A stretch of DNA of 64,000 bases from Planctomycetota bacterium (GCA_003669585.1 QWOQ01000005.1:62001-126000), one strand, 5' to 3'; positions 26,577 through 36,522 are shown, numbered from the stretch's first letter. Translations and numbers: made by a program. The notes: a model not told the origin generated them from the letters alone.

Positions 26577-26749
26577 GGTTCAAGCCCCGAAAAAACAAAA
26601 GCCTTTGTCCTTAAAACCGGTCTTGCAAAGGCCTATATTTCTTATGAAGAAGTGCAGATTCCAGTGCTGGTTCTGTTCATCTCGGTGTTCCCAGTAATTT
26701 TCATTTTTTGATGGCAAAGCAGGCATTGGAAGCGGGCAAGCATCTGCTT
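26577..26749 (+). pseudogene. decayed fragment of a Gfo/Idh/MocA oxidoreductase
   Basis: One frame reads GSSPEKTKAFVLKTGLAKAYISYEEV, typical of residues 35-60 of the NAD-binding domain. After a frame change, a second frame reads SVHLGVPSNFHFLMAKQALEAGKHLL, the next conserved stretch (usually ...ALEAGKHVLCEKP). The rest of the gene is absent, so this is a short frameshifted remnant. It sits directly after the PQQ gene at the left edge of the mosaic region. Confidence 0.75.
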
Positions 26750-27071
26750 AGAGCGACTTATTGCGAACCTTAAAACTGATTACTAGATAAAGGAATACAA
26801 ACATAATCTGTACACAGCAACGGCCCTGGAGAAACAACAAGAAAAAAAGTTCGAAAGTTCGAACTTTGAATTCGTTCGTCAATTTTCCCCGGCTACAAAT
26901 CAACCGCTAACGTGGCCGAACGCTGAATCGTTCTGCACGGCACTTCCGCAAGCGTTTAAGCCGCGGCCATATATGTCTCGATCGACTTCGTCAAACAGAT
27001 GCACCCACCAAAAGCAGACCGGCCGGATGACCGTCAGTAGTCCGAACCAATGAATAAGAAAGACTGAAACG
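26750..27071. other. gene-free left edge of the mosaic region, with a 14-bp palindrome
   Basis: No gene is visible. An AT-rich stretch contains the perfect palindrome AAAGTTCGAACTTT at 26854-26867, preceded by a second AGTTCGAA. Base composition changes from AT-rich to GC-richer at about 26.9 kb, where the cytochrome gene block begins. Confidence 0.5.
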
Positions 27072-29483
27072 ATGATGCCAGGAACTCGTCTTGTGAGAGG
27101 CGTCATTTCTTTTGTGGCGTTGATCTCGGCTCTGCTGATCGGCAAGGCCCCTGCGGAACCCGGTGATCCGTCGCTGCCCGGCCACCATCCGCTCACTCAG
27201 ACTCAGGCAGGGAGTTTGCTGATCTCGGAAATGCGCTGCGCGGCGTGTCACAGTGGCGTGGAACGAGGTTTCATACCGGAAAAGACGGCTCCGGATTTGG
27301 CCGGAGTCGGTGCGCGGATCTCACCGGAATACCTCCGTCGATATCTCGCATCTCCGTCGTCGGCTCATCCTGGGACAACCATGCCGGACGTGTTGGTGCA
27401 GCAATCGGAAGCGGAACGAGGCCGGATCGCTGAAGCTCTGACTCACTTTCTGATCGCTCAGTCGAAGACCGTCTTTCTCGTTGAAGCACCCGAGCAGATT
27501 GATCTTCAACAAGGCAAATCGCTGTATCACTCGGTCGGTTGCGTTGCGTGTCATGGTCCGAAGGAAGCACTCGCCGACGCGCCGCAGAAACCAAATCGCA
27601 ATGACGAGGATGACGACGAAGAGGACAAGAAACTCAGCGCAAAAAAGTCCGTCAAGCCAGTGGCTGTTTCACTTGGGCATGTCGCCGCCAAGTACAGTGC
27701 GAAGTCGCTGAGCGAGTTCCTGTTTCAGCCGTTGCGTGTCAGAACCTCCGGTCGAATGCCGGACATGAAACTGACCCCCGCTGAGTCATTGGCCATTGCC
27801 GGTTACTTGATTGGAGAACAGACCCTCGCAGGAAACGCCCTGGTTCCAGAGGCACCGCTCGTGGCGAAAGGAAAACAATTATTTCAGGAACTCAACTGCG
27901 CTGCCTGTCATGCACTCCCCGGCACTGCGGCGGCTCCTTTGATTGGTTCGTTGAGAACTGCGAACACGACACGCGGCTGTTTGTCCAAAACGAGTAGCCG
28001 GAGTCCTCGGTTCCACCTTGAAGACGCGCAGATCCAGGCGATGATCGCTTCGCTTAGGGAAGAGCCGTCCGCCGACTCGGACAAGCTTGTGGCAGAGAAA
28101 ACGCTGACCGTATTTCACTGTATCGCCTGTCACATTCGGGATGACTTTGGCGGCGTTCACGAAACACACAACCCGTTCTTTGGCAGCAGCGACCTGAAAC
28201 TGGGAGACGACGGTCGCATCCCACCGCCGCTCACGCTGGTCGGGGCCAAGCTGCAACCGGCTTGGATGAAGAAGGTGCTCTTCGATGGTGAAAGTGTCCG
28301 CCATTACATGGCCACTCGGATGCCGCAGTACGGCACGACCAACCTCCAGCACTTGCCAAGCGTCTTCGCTCGTCTGGATGTCATGGAGGGCAAGGAGATG
28401 AAAATACCAAGCCCCGAGAGTCGCTTTGAAAGTGAGCGAGAACGAGAGAAACTGTTTCGGGCGGCGGGTCGCGAATTGCTCGGCGATAAGGGGCTGAACT
28501 GCGTCGCCTGTCACAACTTCAATGGGAAAGCTGCGCAGGGCAATCAAGGGATCGATCTGCTGACGAGCTATCCGCGACTTCAGCCGGGTTGGTTCAACAG
28601 CTACTTGAGAAATCCTGGCGCGTTTCGTCCACGAACCGTGATGCCAACGGCCTGGCCCAATGGAGTTGCCGCACACAAAACGATTCTGGATGGCAACACT
28701 GACAGTCAGATTGAAGCCATTTGGTACTACCTCTCGCTCGGTACATCGGCTGCTGATCCGTCCGGCATCCACGGTGTGAGTACGAAACTGACGGTCGATG
28801 ATCAGGCCAAAACGTATCGCGGCCGCAGTCGAGTTGCGGGATTTCGAGGCATCGCCGTCGGCTTGCCCGAGAAGCTGAGTTACGCATTCAATGCAGAAAC
28901 CGGAACGTTATCGGCCATCTGGCAGGGGGAGTTCATCGGCGTCAATTGGAGTGGTCAGGGTTCCGGGGACTTCAATCCCGCCAGCGAACCGATCACTTTG
29001 GCTCAGGATGTTTCGTTCGTGACTCTTGCAGATACAAACTCTCCGTGGCCGCTGCTGCCAGTGATGACCAAAGAGGCTCGGACCAACCCCAACCCGCTCT
29101 ATCCCAAAAATGTCGGCTATCAATTCCGCGGATACTACCTCGGTGAATCGTCAATTCCCACGTTCATGTATCGCAGCGGCACCATTGAGATCGAAGATCG
29201 GTCAGTGGCGACGGGTTCCGCAGAACAGCAACAGCTCAAGCGAGTTGTGCAATTTGACTCGCCGATGCAACAAACCGTTTGGTTTCGTGGACTCACCGGA
29301 GACATCAGCCAGGAGTCCGATCGCGTCTTCCAAAGTGGGCGACTGCGACTGACGATTCCCCAGACCGAAACGAAACTGCGATCGCTATCCGAAGAACCCA
29401 AGCGATTTGAGTTGTTGTTGCGACTGCAACTTCCTCAAGGTAAATCCACACTGGAGTTCCTCTATGAACCGATCAAGAAGTAG
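27072..29483 (+). CDS. exported multi-domain cytochrome c with five CxxCH sites
   Basis: The 803-residue protein has an N-terminal membrane/signal segment (about 8-28). Five haem-binding motifs follow: CAACH at 56, CVACH near 157, CAACH near 276, CIACH near 350 and CVACH near 477. Each is followed by planctomycete cytochrome-c features such as MPDMKLTPAESLAIAGYL. An acidic-basic low-complexity run (RNDEDDDEEDKKLSAKK) separates the second and third modules. The C-terminal 250 residues have no haem site and look like a beta-rich binding domain. It probably carries electrons in the periplasm for an attached oxidoreductase. The next gene overlaps its 3' end by 20 bp, so the two are translationally coupled. 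Confidence 0.88.
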   Translation: MMPGTRLVRGVISFVALISALLIGKAPAEPGDPSLPGHHPLTQTQAGSLLISEMRCAACHSGVERGFIPEKTAPDLAGVGARISPEYLRRYLASPSSAHPGTTMPDVLVQQSEAERGRIAEALTHFLIAQSKTVFLVEAPEQIDLQQGKSLYHSVGCVACHGPKEALADAPQKPNRNDEDDDEEDKKLSAKKSVKPVAVSLGHVAAKYSAKSLSEFLFQPLRVRTSGRMPDMKLTPAESLAIAGYLIGEQTLAGNALVPEAPLVAKGKQLFQELNCAACHALPGTAAAPLIGSLRTANTTRGCLSKTSSRSPRFHLEDAQIQAMIASLREEPSADSDKLVAEKTLTVFHCIACHIRDDFGGVHETHNPFFGSSDLKLGDDGRIPPPLTLVGAKLQPAWMKKVLFDGESVRHYMATRMPQYGTTNLQHLPSVFARLDVMEGKEMKIPSPESRFESEREREKLFRAAGRELLGDKGLNCVACHNFNGKAAQGNQGIDLLTSYPRLQPGWFNSYLRNPGAFRPRTVMPTAWPNGVAAHKTILDGNTDSQIEAIWYYLSLGTSAADPSGIHGVSTKLTVDDQAKTYRGRSRVAGFRGIAVGLPEKLSYAFNAETGTLSAIWQGEFIGVNWSGQGSGDFNPASEPITLAQDVSFVTLADTNSPWPLLPVMTKEARTNPNPLYPKNVGYQFRGYYLGESSIPTFMYRSGTIEIEDRSVATGSAEQQQLKRVVQFDSPMQQTVWFRGLTGDISQESDRVFQSGRLRLTIPQTETKLRSLSEEPKRFELLLRLQLPQGKSTLEFLYEPIKK

Positions 29484-30969
29484 TCACCTGCGACTCCTTT
29501 GCCTGCTGATTCCGATTGCAATGACTACGCTGGGTGCTCTGCGCGCCGAAGAGGTTGGCGAGCGCTGGGGAACCGAGGAACGCGAGCGCGAGTTTTATCC
29601 GATCGTCAACGTTCCCCTGCCGAAGGATACGGTCATCGAAGCCGGGGCCTTCGCGGTGTTGCCTGATCGTCGAATCGCCGTCGGCACGCGGCATGGCGAG
29701 ATCTATTTAATTGACGGAGTCGATGCACCGAAGCCGACTCCTTCGTTTCACCGGTTTGCAACGGGACTCGACGAAATCTTCGGGCTGGTTTGGAAAGACA
29801 GGGCGTTTTGCGTCACTCAGAGCTGCGAATTGACTCGCGTCAGCGATTCGAATGGCGACGGCGTGGCCGATCGCTTTGAAACGATCTCGGATGCCTGGGG
29901 ATATGCGAACTACCACGAATACGCGTTCGGTTCAAAACTCGATGCGGACGGAAACCAGTTTGTGACGCTCGGCCTGTCGGAGTCTTACTACGCACATGCG
30001 TTGAACCGTGGCTTCATCATGAAGGTTGCGCCCGACGGGAAGACAACCGCATTCGCCAGCGGCTTGCGCAGCCCCGGTGGCATCGGACTGGATGAGCACG
30101 GAACGCTGTTCTATGTGGAAAGCCAGGGGCCGTGGAACTGTTCTTGCAGTCTGAAGGCCGTGTCGCAGAACAGCTTTCACGGTCACCCCGCCAGCTTCGA
30201 GTGGTACAAGTACGCTCCAGAACTGGGGCCTGTGCCGGAGCTGCCGAAGTCGGAAACTCGTATCGCGACCGAGAAGTATCGCGTCAAACAATTGGTGCCC
30301 TATGCTGTCATCTTTCCCTATATCCGAATGGGACGATCCATCACGGCATTCAGCGTGAATCGGACGCAGGGAAAATTTGGCCCCTTTGAAAACCAGATAT
30401 TCCTGGGCGACTACACGCAATCGATTCTGATGCGTGCCACGACGGAGCAGGTCAACGGCGTCTGGCAGGGAGCGTGCTATCCGTTTCGCGAGGGCCTTTC
30501 TACCGGAATCCTCAATGTCGAATTCACTCCCGGAGGCAAGCTGCTTTGCGGCGGAACAAATCGCGGCTGGCCCGTTCGAGGCATCAAACCGTTCGCCCTC
30601 GAACGAGTTGAATGGAGTGGCAAGACGCCGTTCGAGATCAACCGTGTCACGATCGAACCGGATGGATTCAAGGTGACGTTCACCAAACCTGTGGATCAAG
30701 CCGTCGGCAGCTCAACGGATTCCTATGTGATCTCCGCATTTACTCACCCCTACCACGCCGGCTACGGCGGGCCAGAAATCGAACAGCATCAGCCCGGCGT
30801 AAAAGCGGTTTCGTTGGCCGAAGACGGACTCTCGGCAAAGGTCGTGCTGGAAAAACTCAACCAAGGATTCGTGTACGAGCTTGATCTAGCGAGTCTGCGT
30901 TCGCGCGACAAGGACGAACTGCTGCATCGTAATGCGTTCTACACCGTCAATGAAATTCCCTCCCGGTAA
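29464..30969 (+). CDS. exported beta-propeller protein coupled to the multihaem cytochrome
   Basis: The ATG at 29464 (MNRSRSSHLRLLCLL) gives 501 residues and a good signal peptide; the frame's earlier start at 29407 would lack one. The sequence looks like a sugar-dehydrogenase/SMP-type propeller: FAVLPDRRIAVGTRHGEIYL, FATGLDEIFGLVW, SDSNGDGVADRFET, GLRSPGGIGLDEHGTLFYVE. Large planctomycete proteins often fuse this propeller to a haem domain. Here the two parts are separate, overlapping genes. The substrate is unknown. Confidence 0.85.
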   Translation: MNRSRSSHLRLLCLLIPIAMTTLGALRAEEVGERWGTEEREREFYPIVNVPLPKDTVIEAGAFAVLPDRRIAVGTRHGEIYLIDGVDAPKPTPSFHRFATGLDEIFGLVWKDRAFCVTQSCELTRVSDSNGDGVADRFETISDAWGYANYHEYAFGSKLDADGNQFVTLGLSESYYAHALNRGFIMKVAPDGKTTAFASGLRSPGGIGLDEHGTLFYVESQGPWNCSCSLKAVSQNSFHGHPASFEWYKYAPELGPVPELPKSETRIATEKYRVKQLVPYAVIFPYIRMGRSITAFSVNRTQGKFGPFENQIFLGDYTQSILMRATTEQVNGVWQGACYPFREGLSTGILNVEFTPGGKLLCGGTNRGWPVRGIKPFALERVEWSGKTPFEINRVTIEPDGFKVTFTKPVDQAVGSSTDSYVISAFTHPYHAGYGGPEIEQHQPGVKAVSLAEDGLSAKVVLEKLNQGFVYELDLASLRSRDKDELLHRNAFYTVNEIPSR

Positions 30970-31069
30970 CGACGTCGCTCACTGACCTGCCTACAGAACC
31001 ATGGTGTGTAAAAATCTTCGTTTCTCCCGAAGTCGAAACACGTCAAGGATGGTTTTCCAGCTTCTATGA

Positions 31070-31174
31070 AAATGGAACCAAACATTTACGGTAATTGCAT
31101 CAGATGGCGCTACATTATCTGTAGTTGCCACCGTTAGCATGAATATCGCTGCGGCCAATGATGCGCCCACGTGA
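31070..31174 (+). pseudogene. VCBS/cadherin-like repeat fragment
   Basis: An open frame without a start reads NQTFTVIASDGATLSV... and ends [10 protein letters not shown] before TGA. That is the end of a VCBS/cadherin-type adhesion repeat (TFTVTA.DG...NDAPT). Nothing of the rest of such a protein remains nearby. It is debris in the 397-bp gap between 30970 and 31366. Confidence 0.6.
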
Positions 31175-31178
31175 GTGC

Positions 31179-31250
31179 ACACCACCGCCATGGGGCTTGC
31201 ATGCCATGCACGGCAACGTGTGGGAGTGGTGCTCGGATTGGTACTGCTAG
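31179..31250 (+). pseudogene. formylglycine-generating enzyme (FGE-sulfatase) fragment
   Basis: The frame reads [22 protein letters not shown] then TAG. [19 protein letters not shown] is the hallmark of the FGE/SUMF1 fold. Only this core strip survives, starting 5 bp after the VCBS fragment, so two unrelated gene pieces are fused end to end. The remaining bases to 31366 hold nothing I can identify. Confidence 0.75.
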
Positions 31251-31366
31251 AAAAACCAATGTCGCCTCCCTTGCGATCCGGGCATATGCATTTTCAGGTC
31301 TTCCTCAGGAATCCGCTTGTTCGAGAAGCTACGATCGTTCAGAATTTCTCTTTGGGAGTTCGACGA

Positions 31367-34300
31367 ATGAAGATTTTCGTAGCGTTGTTGTTTTTGTTGG
31401 CTGTGACATCGGCCGTTTCGGCTGATGACGGTGCCGTTGACTATACACGCGACGTGAAGGCGATTTTTCGCGCGCGGTGTTACGCCTGTCATGGGGCGTT
31501 GAAGCAGGAAGCCGGACTGCGGCTGGATACTGGATCACTAGCCAAAACAGGTGGTGACAGCGGAGCGGTCATTGTTCCCGGCGATGCGGAACACAGTCCG
31601 TTGCTTGAACGCATTTCCGCGATCGATGAAAATGTGCGAATGCCGCCTGAGGGTAAGCCACTGACGGCCGATCAGATCCGCATCTTGACGCGCTGGATTC
31701 AATCCGGAGCAGTATCTCCCGAAAATGAACAACCCGAGCAGGATCCCGGGAGGCACTGGGCATTTCAGAAGCCTGTGCGGCCGGAAGTCCCGGTGAATCG
31801 AAACTCGACCGACACTGAATCGGCCAACCTCAATCCCATTGATGCCTTCATCAAATCCCAATGTCACTCGCAAGGCATCACGGTCATGCCGATGACCGAC
31901 AAGGCCACGCTGCTGCGTCGTGTGTGCCTAGATTTGAAGGGTTTGCCCCCGACCGCCGATGAACTGCAGGCGTTTTTGGCGGATGAAACACCGACGGCGT
32001 ATCCACAAGCGGTCGATCGATTGCTTGCATCGCCTCAGTATGGTGAACGGTGGGCGCGACACTGGATGGACGTCTGGCGTTACAGCGACTGGTACGGCCG
32101 CCGGTTGGTACCCGACGTGATGAACAGCTATCCGATGGTCTGGCGCTGGCGAGACTGGATTGTGAAGTCGCTCAACGAAGACAAGCCCTACAGTCAGTTG
32201 GTCGTCGAGATGCTGGCTGCGGATGAGTTACTGCCTGCCGACGATCAGAATATCGTCGCCACCGGATTTCTTGTTCGGAGTTGGTTCAAATGGAACTACG
32301 AAACATGGAAGAAGGATCTTGTCGAGCACACGGGCAAGGCGTTCCTCGGGCTGACTCTGAACTGCTGCCAGTGCCATGATCACAAATACGATCCTTTCTC
32401 ACAGGAAGAGTATTTTCGATTCCGAGCGTTCTTTGAACCCTTGGAGTTGCGTCATGATCGTGTGCCTGGAGAAACCGACCCAGGGCCGTTCGTAAAATAC
32501 GTGTACGCGTTATCGTATGGCCCGATCAAGAGCGGCACGGTTCGAGTCTTCGACGAATATCTTGAAGCGGAGACGTTCATGTTTTCCAAGGGTGATTCTC
32601 GCCTGCGCATTGACGGTAAGCCGCCGATGACTCCGGCCGCCCCAGCGGTGATCGGTGGTGACAAATTAAAAATCTCAAAGCGCGTGTTGCCGATCACCGC
32701 CGCTTACCCAGGGATGAAGGAATTCGTGCGTGCGGAAGAGCGAGGCAAACCAATGGCGGCCATCGCGGCGGCCGAAACAGAACTTGCCGCCGCCAAAGCC
32801 GCGTTGACCGGCGTACCAGCGGTGTTACGCGACGAATTGAGTGCTGCCGAAACTGCACTCAATGTGGCACGCGAGGAAGCAATGCGACAGCGCACGGCGG
32901 ACACATCTCGCACGGATCGTCAGATGCTGGAAGGATTGCAGTCGCTGGTGCTGGACGCGAAGATCGGTCGCCGGGCGTTGTCGCACACGGTCCCGGAACT
33001 GAGTTCGCTCGCGGACAACGCAATCGTCTCGTACCTCGTTCAGATTGTGCAGGATGATCACACCAATTTCCAACTGGGATTGGACATCGCGCAGGGGGCG
33101 ACCGGCGGATACGTAGCTTTTGAAAAAGGTTCGATCAAGACCTACCATCCCGGCGGCTTCAACGAATTCGTTGCTGGAAACTATGACCTTGCGAAGGGGC
33201 AAAATCGCTTCCGAGTACAGCTGCAGCTGGATTTGTCGCAGAACCAGTTTTTTCTCACCGTGACATCACTTTCCGACGGCACAATACTCGTCAATGCTGT
33301 TGCGGCAGCCGTCAACGGATGGAGGCCACAGGTGAATGGCAAACGTGGACTGTTTATTGATTGCCGACCGGGGACGGAAGCAATTTACGATGCCTTGACG
33401 TTCGCTCAGCCGGACGGCGAAAAAGTGCTGGCGTTTGATTTTGAACCGCCCGCATTTCTTGAAGGTCAGGATGTCGTCGATGCGTCTTTCGCAGTGGGCT
33501 CAGCGCCATGGAAGGTGACGGGATCTTGCCAAGTACCTGCGACCTCCAGAATTACGTCGGCCGTCTCGCTGAATCTAGCGGTGCAAACAGCGGTCGCTCG
33601 GCTGAAGGCGGCTCAGCAGACGTTGCGGCTGCCAGTGCTGACGATTGCTGCCGCTGAAAGCCGGTTGGCGGCAGCGCATCTGCAACTCGCCAGTATTCAG
33701 AAACGCATCGAAAGCGATACCATTCGGTACTCGACGGGCCTTCTCTCAGAAGATCGCCAAGCGGAACCAGCGGTGAAAGCGCTAATTCAAGCGGCCTGTC
33801 AGTGTGAACGAGCGGCAGCGGTGGCAACAGCGAAGGCGCATCTAGCAGCAGCCGATCAAGCCATCGCCGCAGTGGAAGTGAAGATTGTCGAATCGAGCCA
33901 GCAGGCGGATCAGACGGCAATCGATGCTGCGCAAAAATCTCTGCAGTCTGCTCAGCAACAACGCGTTGTGGCAACGACGGAACTCGATGCTGCGAACGCA
34001 GCGCTGGCAACAGAGTTGGGTGCCTACACGCCGCTGTCGCCGCTGTATCCGCAGATCACATCAGGTCGCCGCGCCGCGTTGGCGAACTGGATCGCCAGCC
34101 GGGACAATCCTCTGACCGCACGCGTCGCCGTGAATCACATCTGGTTGCGCCACTTTGGACAGGCGTTGGTTGAGACGACTCACGACTTTGGGCGCAGCGG
34201 CAGTCGTCCGACTCACCCCGAACTTCTCGACTGGCTGGCGTGCGAGTTGATGGACTCGAATTGGTCCATGAAGCACCTGCATCGCCTGATCGTGACAAGT

Positions 34301-35017
34301 CAGACCTATCGCCTCGCCAGTCTGTTGCCCCACTCGTCCGCTACGGCTTCGGAGCAGTATGCGTCGGCGAGTGCCCTCGATCCTGACAACAAACTGTATT
34401 GGCGATTTCCGGGGGCGCGGATGCAGGCGGAAGTGGTGCGCGACAGCCTGCTGGCGGTGGCCGGACAACTTGATGAAACCATGGGCGGCCACGAGATTGA
34501 CCACAAACAGGGGATGATATCACATCGCCGAAGTCTGTACTTTGCGCATCACGGCGAAGAGAAAATGGAATTTCTGGAACTCTTCGACGCGCCAAATGCA
34601 TGTGACTGCTACAAACGCACGTCGTCGGTGCAGCCTCAGCAGGCGCTGGCTCTCACCAACAGCGAGCTGACGAAAACACTGAGTCGTCACTTGGCAACAA
34701 AGCTCTGGACGCAAGTCGCCAAGGAAGCTGATACTCTTCGATTGACCGACGCCAACGGCGAGGCGGTTGCTGCAGAGGTCATTCTCGCTGCGGCTGACAA
34801 CGCCATCAACCGCTTCGTCAGACTCGCATTTTTGCAGGTGCTGAATCGCGAACCACGAGCACAGGAACGGTCTGCCTCAATCGGCTTTCTGGAACAACAG
34901 GCAGGACGGCTGACTCCGACCGATGGAAGTGCCGCAGCGTTTGATCCCCACGAACGATCCCGTGATAACCTGATTCATGCGTTAATGAATCATAATGATT
35001 TTGTCACGATCAGATAA
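31367..35017 (+). CDS. giant PSD1-type protein with alanine-rich coiled coils
   Basis: The frame opens at 31175, but the ATG at 31367 (MKIFVALLFLLAVTSAVSA) gives a proper signal peptide and 1216 residues. The haem motif CYACHGALKQEAGL is followed by DUF1549 (LLRRVCLDLKGLPP, QYGERWARHWMDVWRYSDW, CCQCHDHKYDPFSQEEYF). The middle third is unusual. It has two alanine/glutamate-rich coiled-coil stretches (about 455-510 and 740-890) flanking a beta-rich jelly-roll-like insert. DUF1553 ends the protein (LANWIASRDNPLTARVAVN, THPELLDWLACELM). PSD1 proteins usually have 700-1000 residues, so the insert is an expansion. The DUF1501 partner follows 8 bp after the stop. Confidence 0.92.
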   Translation: MKIFVALLFLLAVTSAVSADDGAVDYTRDVKAIFRARCYACHGALKQEAGLRLDTGSLAKTGGDSGAVIVPGDAEHSPLLERISAIDENVRMPPEGKPLTADQIRILTRWIQSGAVSPENEQPEQDPGRHWAFQKPVRPEVPVNRNSTDTESANLNPIDAFIKSQCHSQGITVMPMTDKATLLRRVCLDLKGLPPTADELQAFLADETPTAYPQAVDRLLASPQYGERWARHWMDVWRYSDWYGRRLVPDVMNSYPMVWRWRDWIVKSLNEDKPYSQLVVEMLAADELLPADDQNIVATGFLVRSWFKWNYETWKKDLVEHTGKAFLGLTLNCCQCHDHKYDPFSQEEYFRFRAFFEPLELRHDRVPGETDPGPFVKYVYALSYGPIKSGTVRVFDEYLEAETFMFSKGDSRLRIDGKPPMTPAAPAVIGGDKLKISKRVLPITAAYPGMKEFVRAEERGKPMAAIAAAETELAAAKAALTGVPAVLRDELSAAETALNVAREEAMRQRTADTSRTDRQMLEGLQSLVLDAKIGRRALSHTVPELSSLADNAIVSYLVQIVQDDHTNFQLGLDIAQGATGGYVAFEKGSIKTYHPGGFNEFVAGNYDLAKGQNRFRVQLQLDLSQNQFFLTVTSLSDGTILVNAVAAAVNGWRPQVNGKRGLFIDCRPGTEAIYDALTFAQPDGEKVLAFDFEPPAFLEGQDVVDASFAVGSAPWKVTGSCQVPATSRITSAVSLNLAVQTAVARLKAAQQTLRLPVLTIAAAESRLAAAHLQLASIQKRIESDTIRYSTGLLSEDRQAEPAVKALIQAACQCERAAAVATAKAHLAAADQAIAAVEVKIVESSQQADQTAIDAAQKSLQSAQQQRVVATTELDAANAALATELGAYTPLSPLYPQITSGRRAALANWIASRDNPLTARVAVNHIWLRHFGQALVETTHDFGRSGSRPTHPELLDWLACELMDSNWSMKHLHRLIVTSQTYRLASLLPHSSATASEQYASASALDPDNKLYWRFPGARMQAEVVRDSLLAVAGQLDETMGGHEIDHKQGMISHRRSLYFAHHGEEKMEFLELFDAPNACDCYKRTSSVQPQQALALTNSELTKTLSRHLATKLWTQVAKEADTLRLTDANGEAVAAEVILAAADNAINRFVRLAFLQVLNREPRAQERSASIGFLEQQAGRLTPTDGSAAAFDPHERSRDNLIHALMNHNDFVTIR

Positions 35018-35025
35018 GCGACGCA

Positions 35026-36522
35026 TTGAAAGGCACTTCATTGAAACGCTCTCGATTATCTTTCTGCGGTCGCTCGCGACGCACGTTTCTCAGTAATCTG
35101 GGAATGGGCTTTGGTGGTATGGCCTTGAATTCACTGTTGCAGCAGGACGGTTTCGCTCGGGCGTCAGAGGCCAACCGGAATCTGCGTTTGGATGGCAGTC
35201 CCCACTTTGTGGCAAAAGCACAGAAAGTCATCTGGATCTTTCTGTCCGGTGGTGTCAGCCACATGGAAACATTTGATCCGAAGCCGCTGCTGAATACCCT
35301 GAGTGGTAAGACGTACGACGAAACGAACCTCCCGAATCCTCAGAAGATGCCGATGTATCTGGAACGATCTCGATCAGTGGTCGGATTCGAACGCGAAGTC
35401 CATTCGAAGATTTTCCCCCTGCAGGTCGGCTACAGGAAGCACGGTGAGATCGGGCTTGAGGTGAGTGACTGGTTGCCGCATCTGGCCGCCTGTTCTGATG
35501 ATCTGGCGGTCGTGCGGTCGATGTGGACCACTGACAATGATCATGCGGCCGAGTTTCAGATGCACACCGGTCGCCACAAACTGGATACACCTGAGCCCGT
35601 CATTGGTTCGTGGGTGCATTATGGTCTCGGCACACTTAATCAGAACCTGCCGCAGTTTGTGTTTCTAGGTGAATTTAAGGATCCCCGCGTCAAAGAAAAT
35701 TTTGATGCGCATTATCTAGGGCCGACTCACGGTGGAGTGCAGTTGCATCTTGATCCTGCCAACCCATTGGCGTTCGGGAAACGCGCCGACGACATTAGCG
35801 CGATCGAGCAGCGGGGCGAATTTGATTTTCTGCAGCAACTGAACCGACTGACGGCTGAAGAATTTCCTCACGATGCTCAACTGCAGGCCCGCATCAATGC
35901 CTACGAGTTGGCGTTTCGCATGCAGCAGTCTGTGCCTGAAACGCTCAATCTTGCGGAAGAGACTCAGGAAACGCAGCAACTTTACGGCATCGATAATCCC
36001 ACCACTGCCGTCGCCGGACAACGCTGCCTGGCCGCCCGCCGACTTGCCGAACGCGGTGTGCGGTACACGCTGGTTTACCTGAGCGACTACGGCGAATGGG
36101 ATTCACACAGCGATTTGCAGAAAAATCATGCACGTTCCTGCGAACGGATCGACAAACCAATCGCGGGGTTGCTCAATGATCTCAAGCGCCGCGGCATGTT
36201 TGATGACACGCTAGTGGTGTTTACCACCGAGTTTGGTCGCACGCCTAGCGTCGAAAATGGCATGTTTAATAAGTCTGCCACTGGACGAGATCATCATCCA
36301 CATGGTTTCACGATCTGGCTCGCGGGAGCTGGCATTAAGCCGGGAATTCACGGTGCAACGGATGAACTGGGTTTCCACGCCGTCGAACATCCGCACTACG
36401 TCACTGACCTGCACGCAACCGTCTACAAGTTGCTGGGGATAGATCCGCGTCGCCTGGAGATCCCGGGGCGCAAGCGTCTCGATCTGGACTACGGTCATGC
36501 CATTGACGAGATTCTGGCATGA
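35026..36522 (+). CDS. DUF1501 protein (partner of the giant PSD1 protein)
   Basis: The ORF has no ATG near its start. It opens with TTG at 35026, or TTG at 35041 preceded by AAAGG. The N-terminus is a Tat leader (GRSRRTFLSNLGMGFGGMALNSLL). DUF1501 signatures are [74 protein letters not shown] and RDHHPHGFTIWLAG. It is 498 residues long, usual for the family. It forms an operon with the preceding gene. Confidence 0.93.
   Translation: MKGTSLKRSRLSFCGRSRRTFLSNLGMGFGGMALNSLLQQDGFARASEANRNLRLDGSPHFVAKAQKVIWIFLSGGVSHMETFDPKPLLNTLSGKTYDETNLPNPQKMPMYLERSRSVVGFEREVHSKIFPLQVGYRKHGEIGLEVSDWLPHLAACSDDLAVVRSMWTTDNDHAAEFQMHTGRHKLDTPEPVIGSWVHYGLGTLNQNLPQFVFLGEFKDPRVKENFDAHYLGPTHGGVQLHLDPANPLAFGKRADDISAIEQRGEFDFLQQLNRLTAEEFPHDAQLQARINAYELAFRMQQSVPETLNLAEETQETQQLYGIDNPTTAVAGQRCLAARRLAERGVRYTLVYLSDYGEWDSHSDLQKNHARSCERIDKPIAGLLNDLKRRGMFDDTLVVFTTEFGRTPSVENGMFNKSATGRDHHPHGFTIWLAGAGIKPGIHGATDELGFHAVEHPHYVTDLHATVYKLLGIDPRRLEIPGRKRLDLDYGHAIDEILA

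Noticed and set aside
26502..26711. 69-codon frame after the PQQ gene as an intact small gene
   Set aside because: Its middle matches a Gfo/Idh/MocA fragment and the match continues in another frame, so it is debris.
29932..30699. 255-codon minus-strand frame
   Set aside because: It is antisense to the beta-propeller gene, whose product has clear motifs and a signal peptide.
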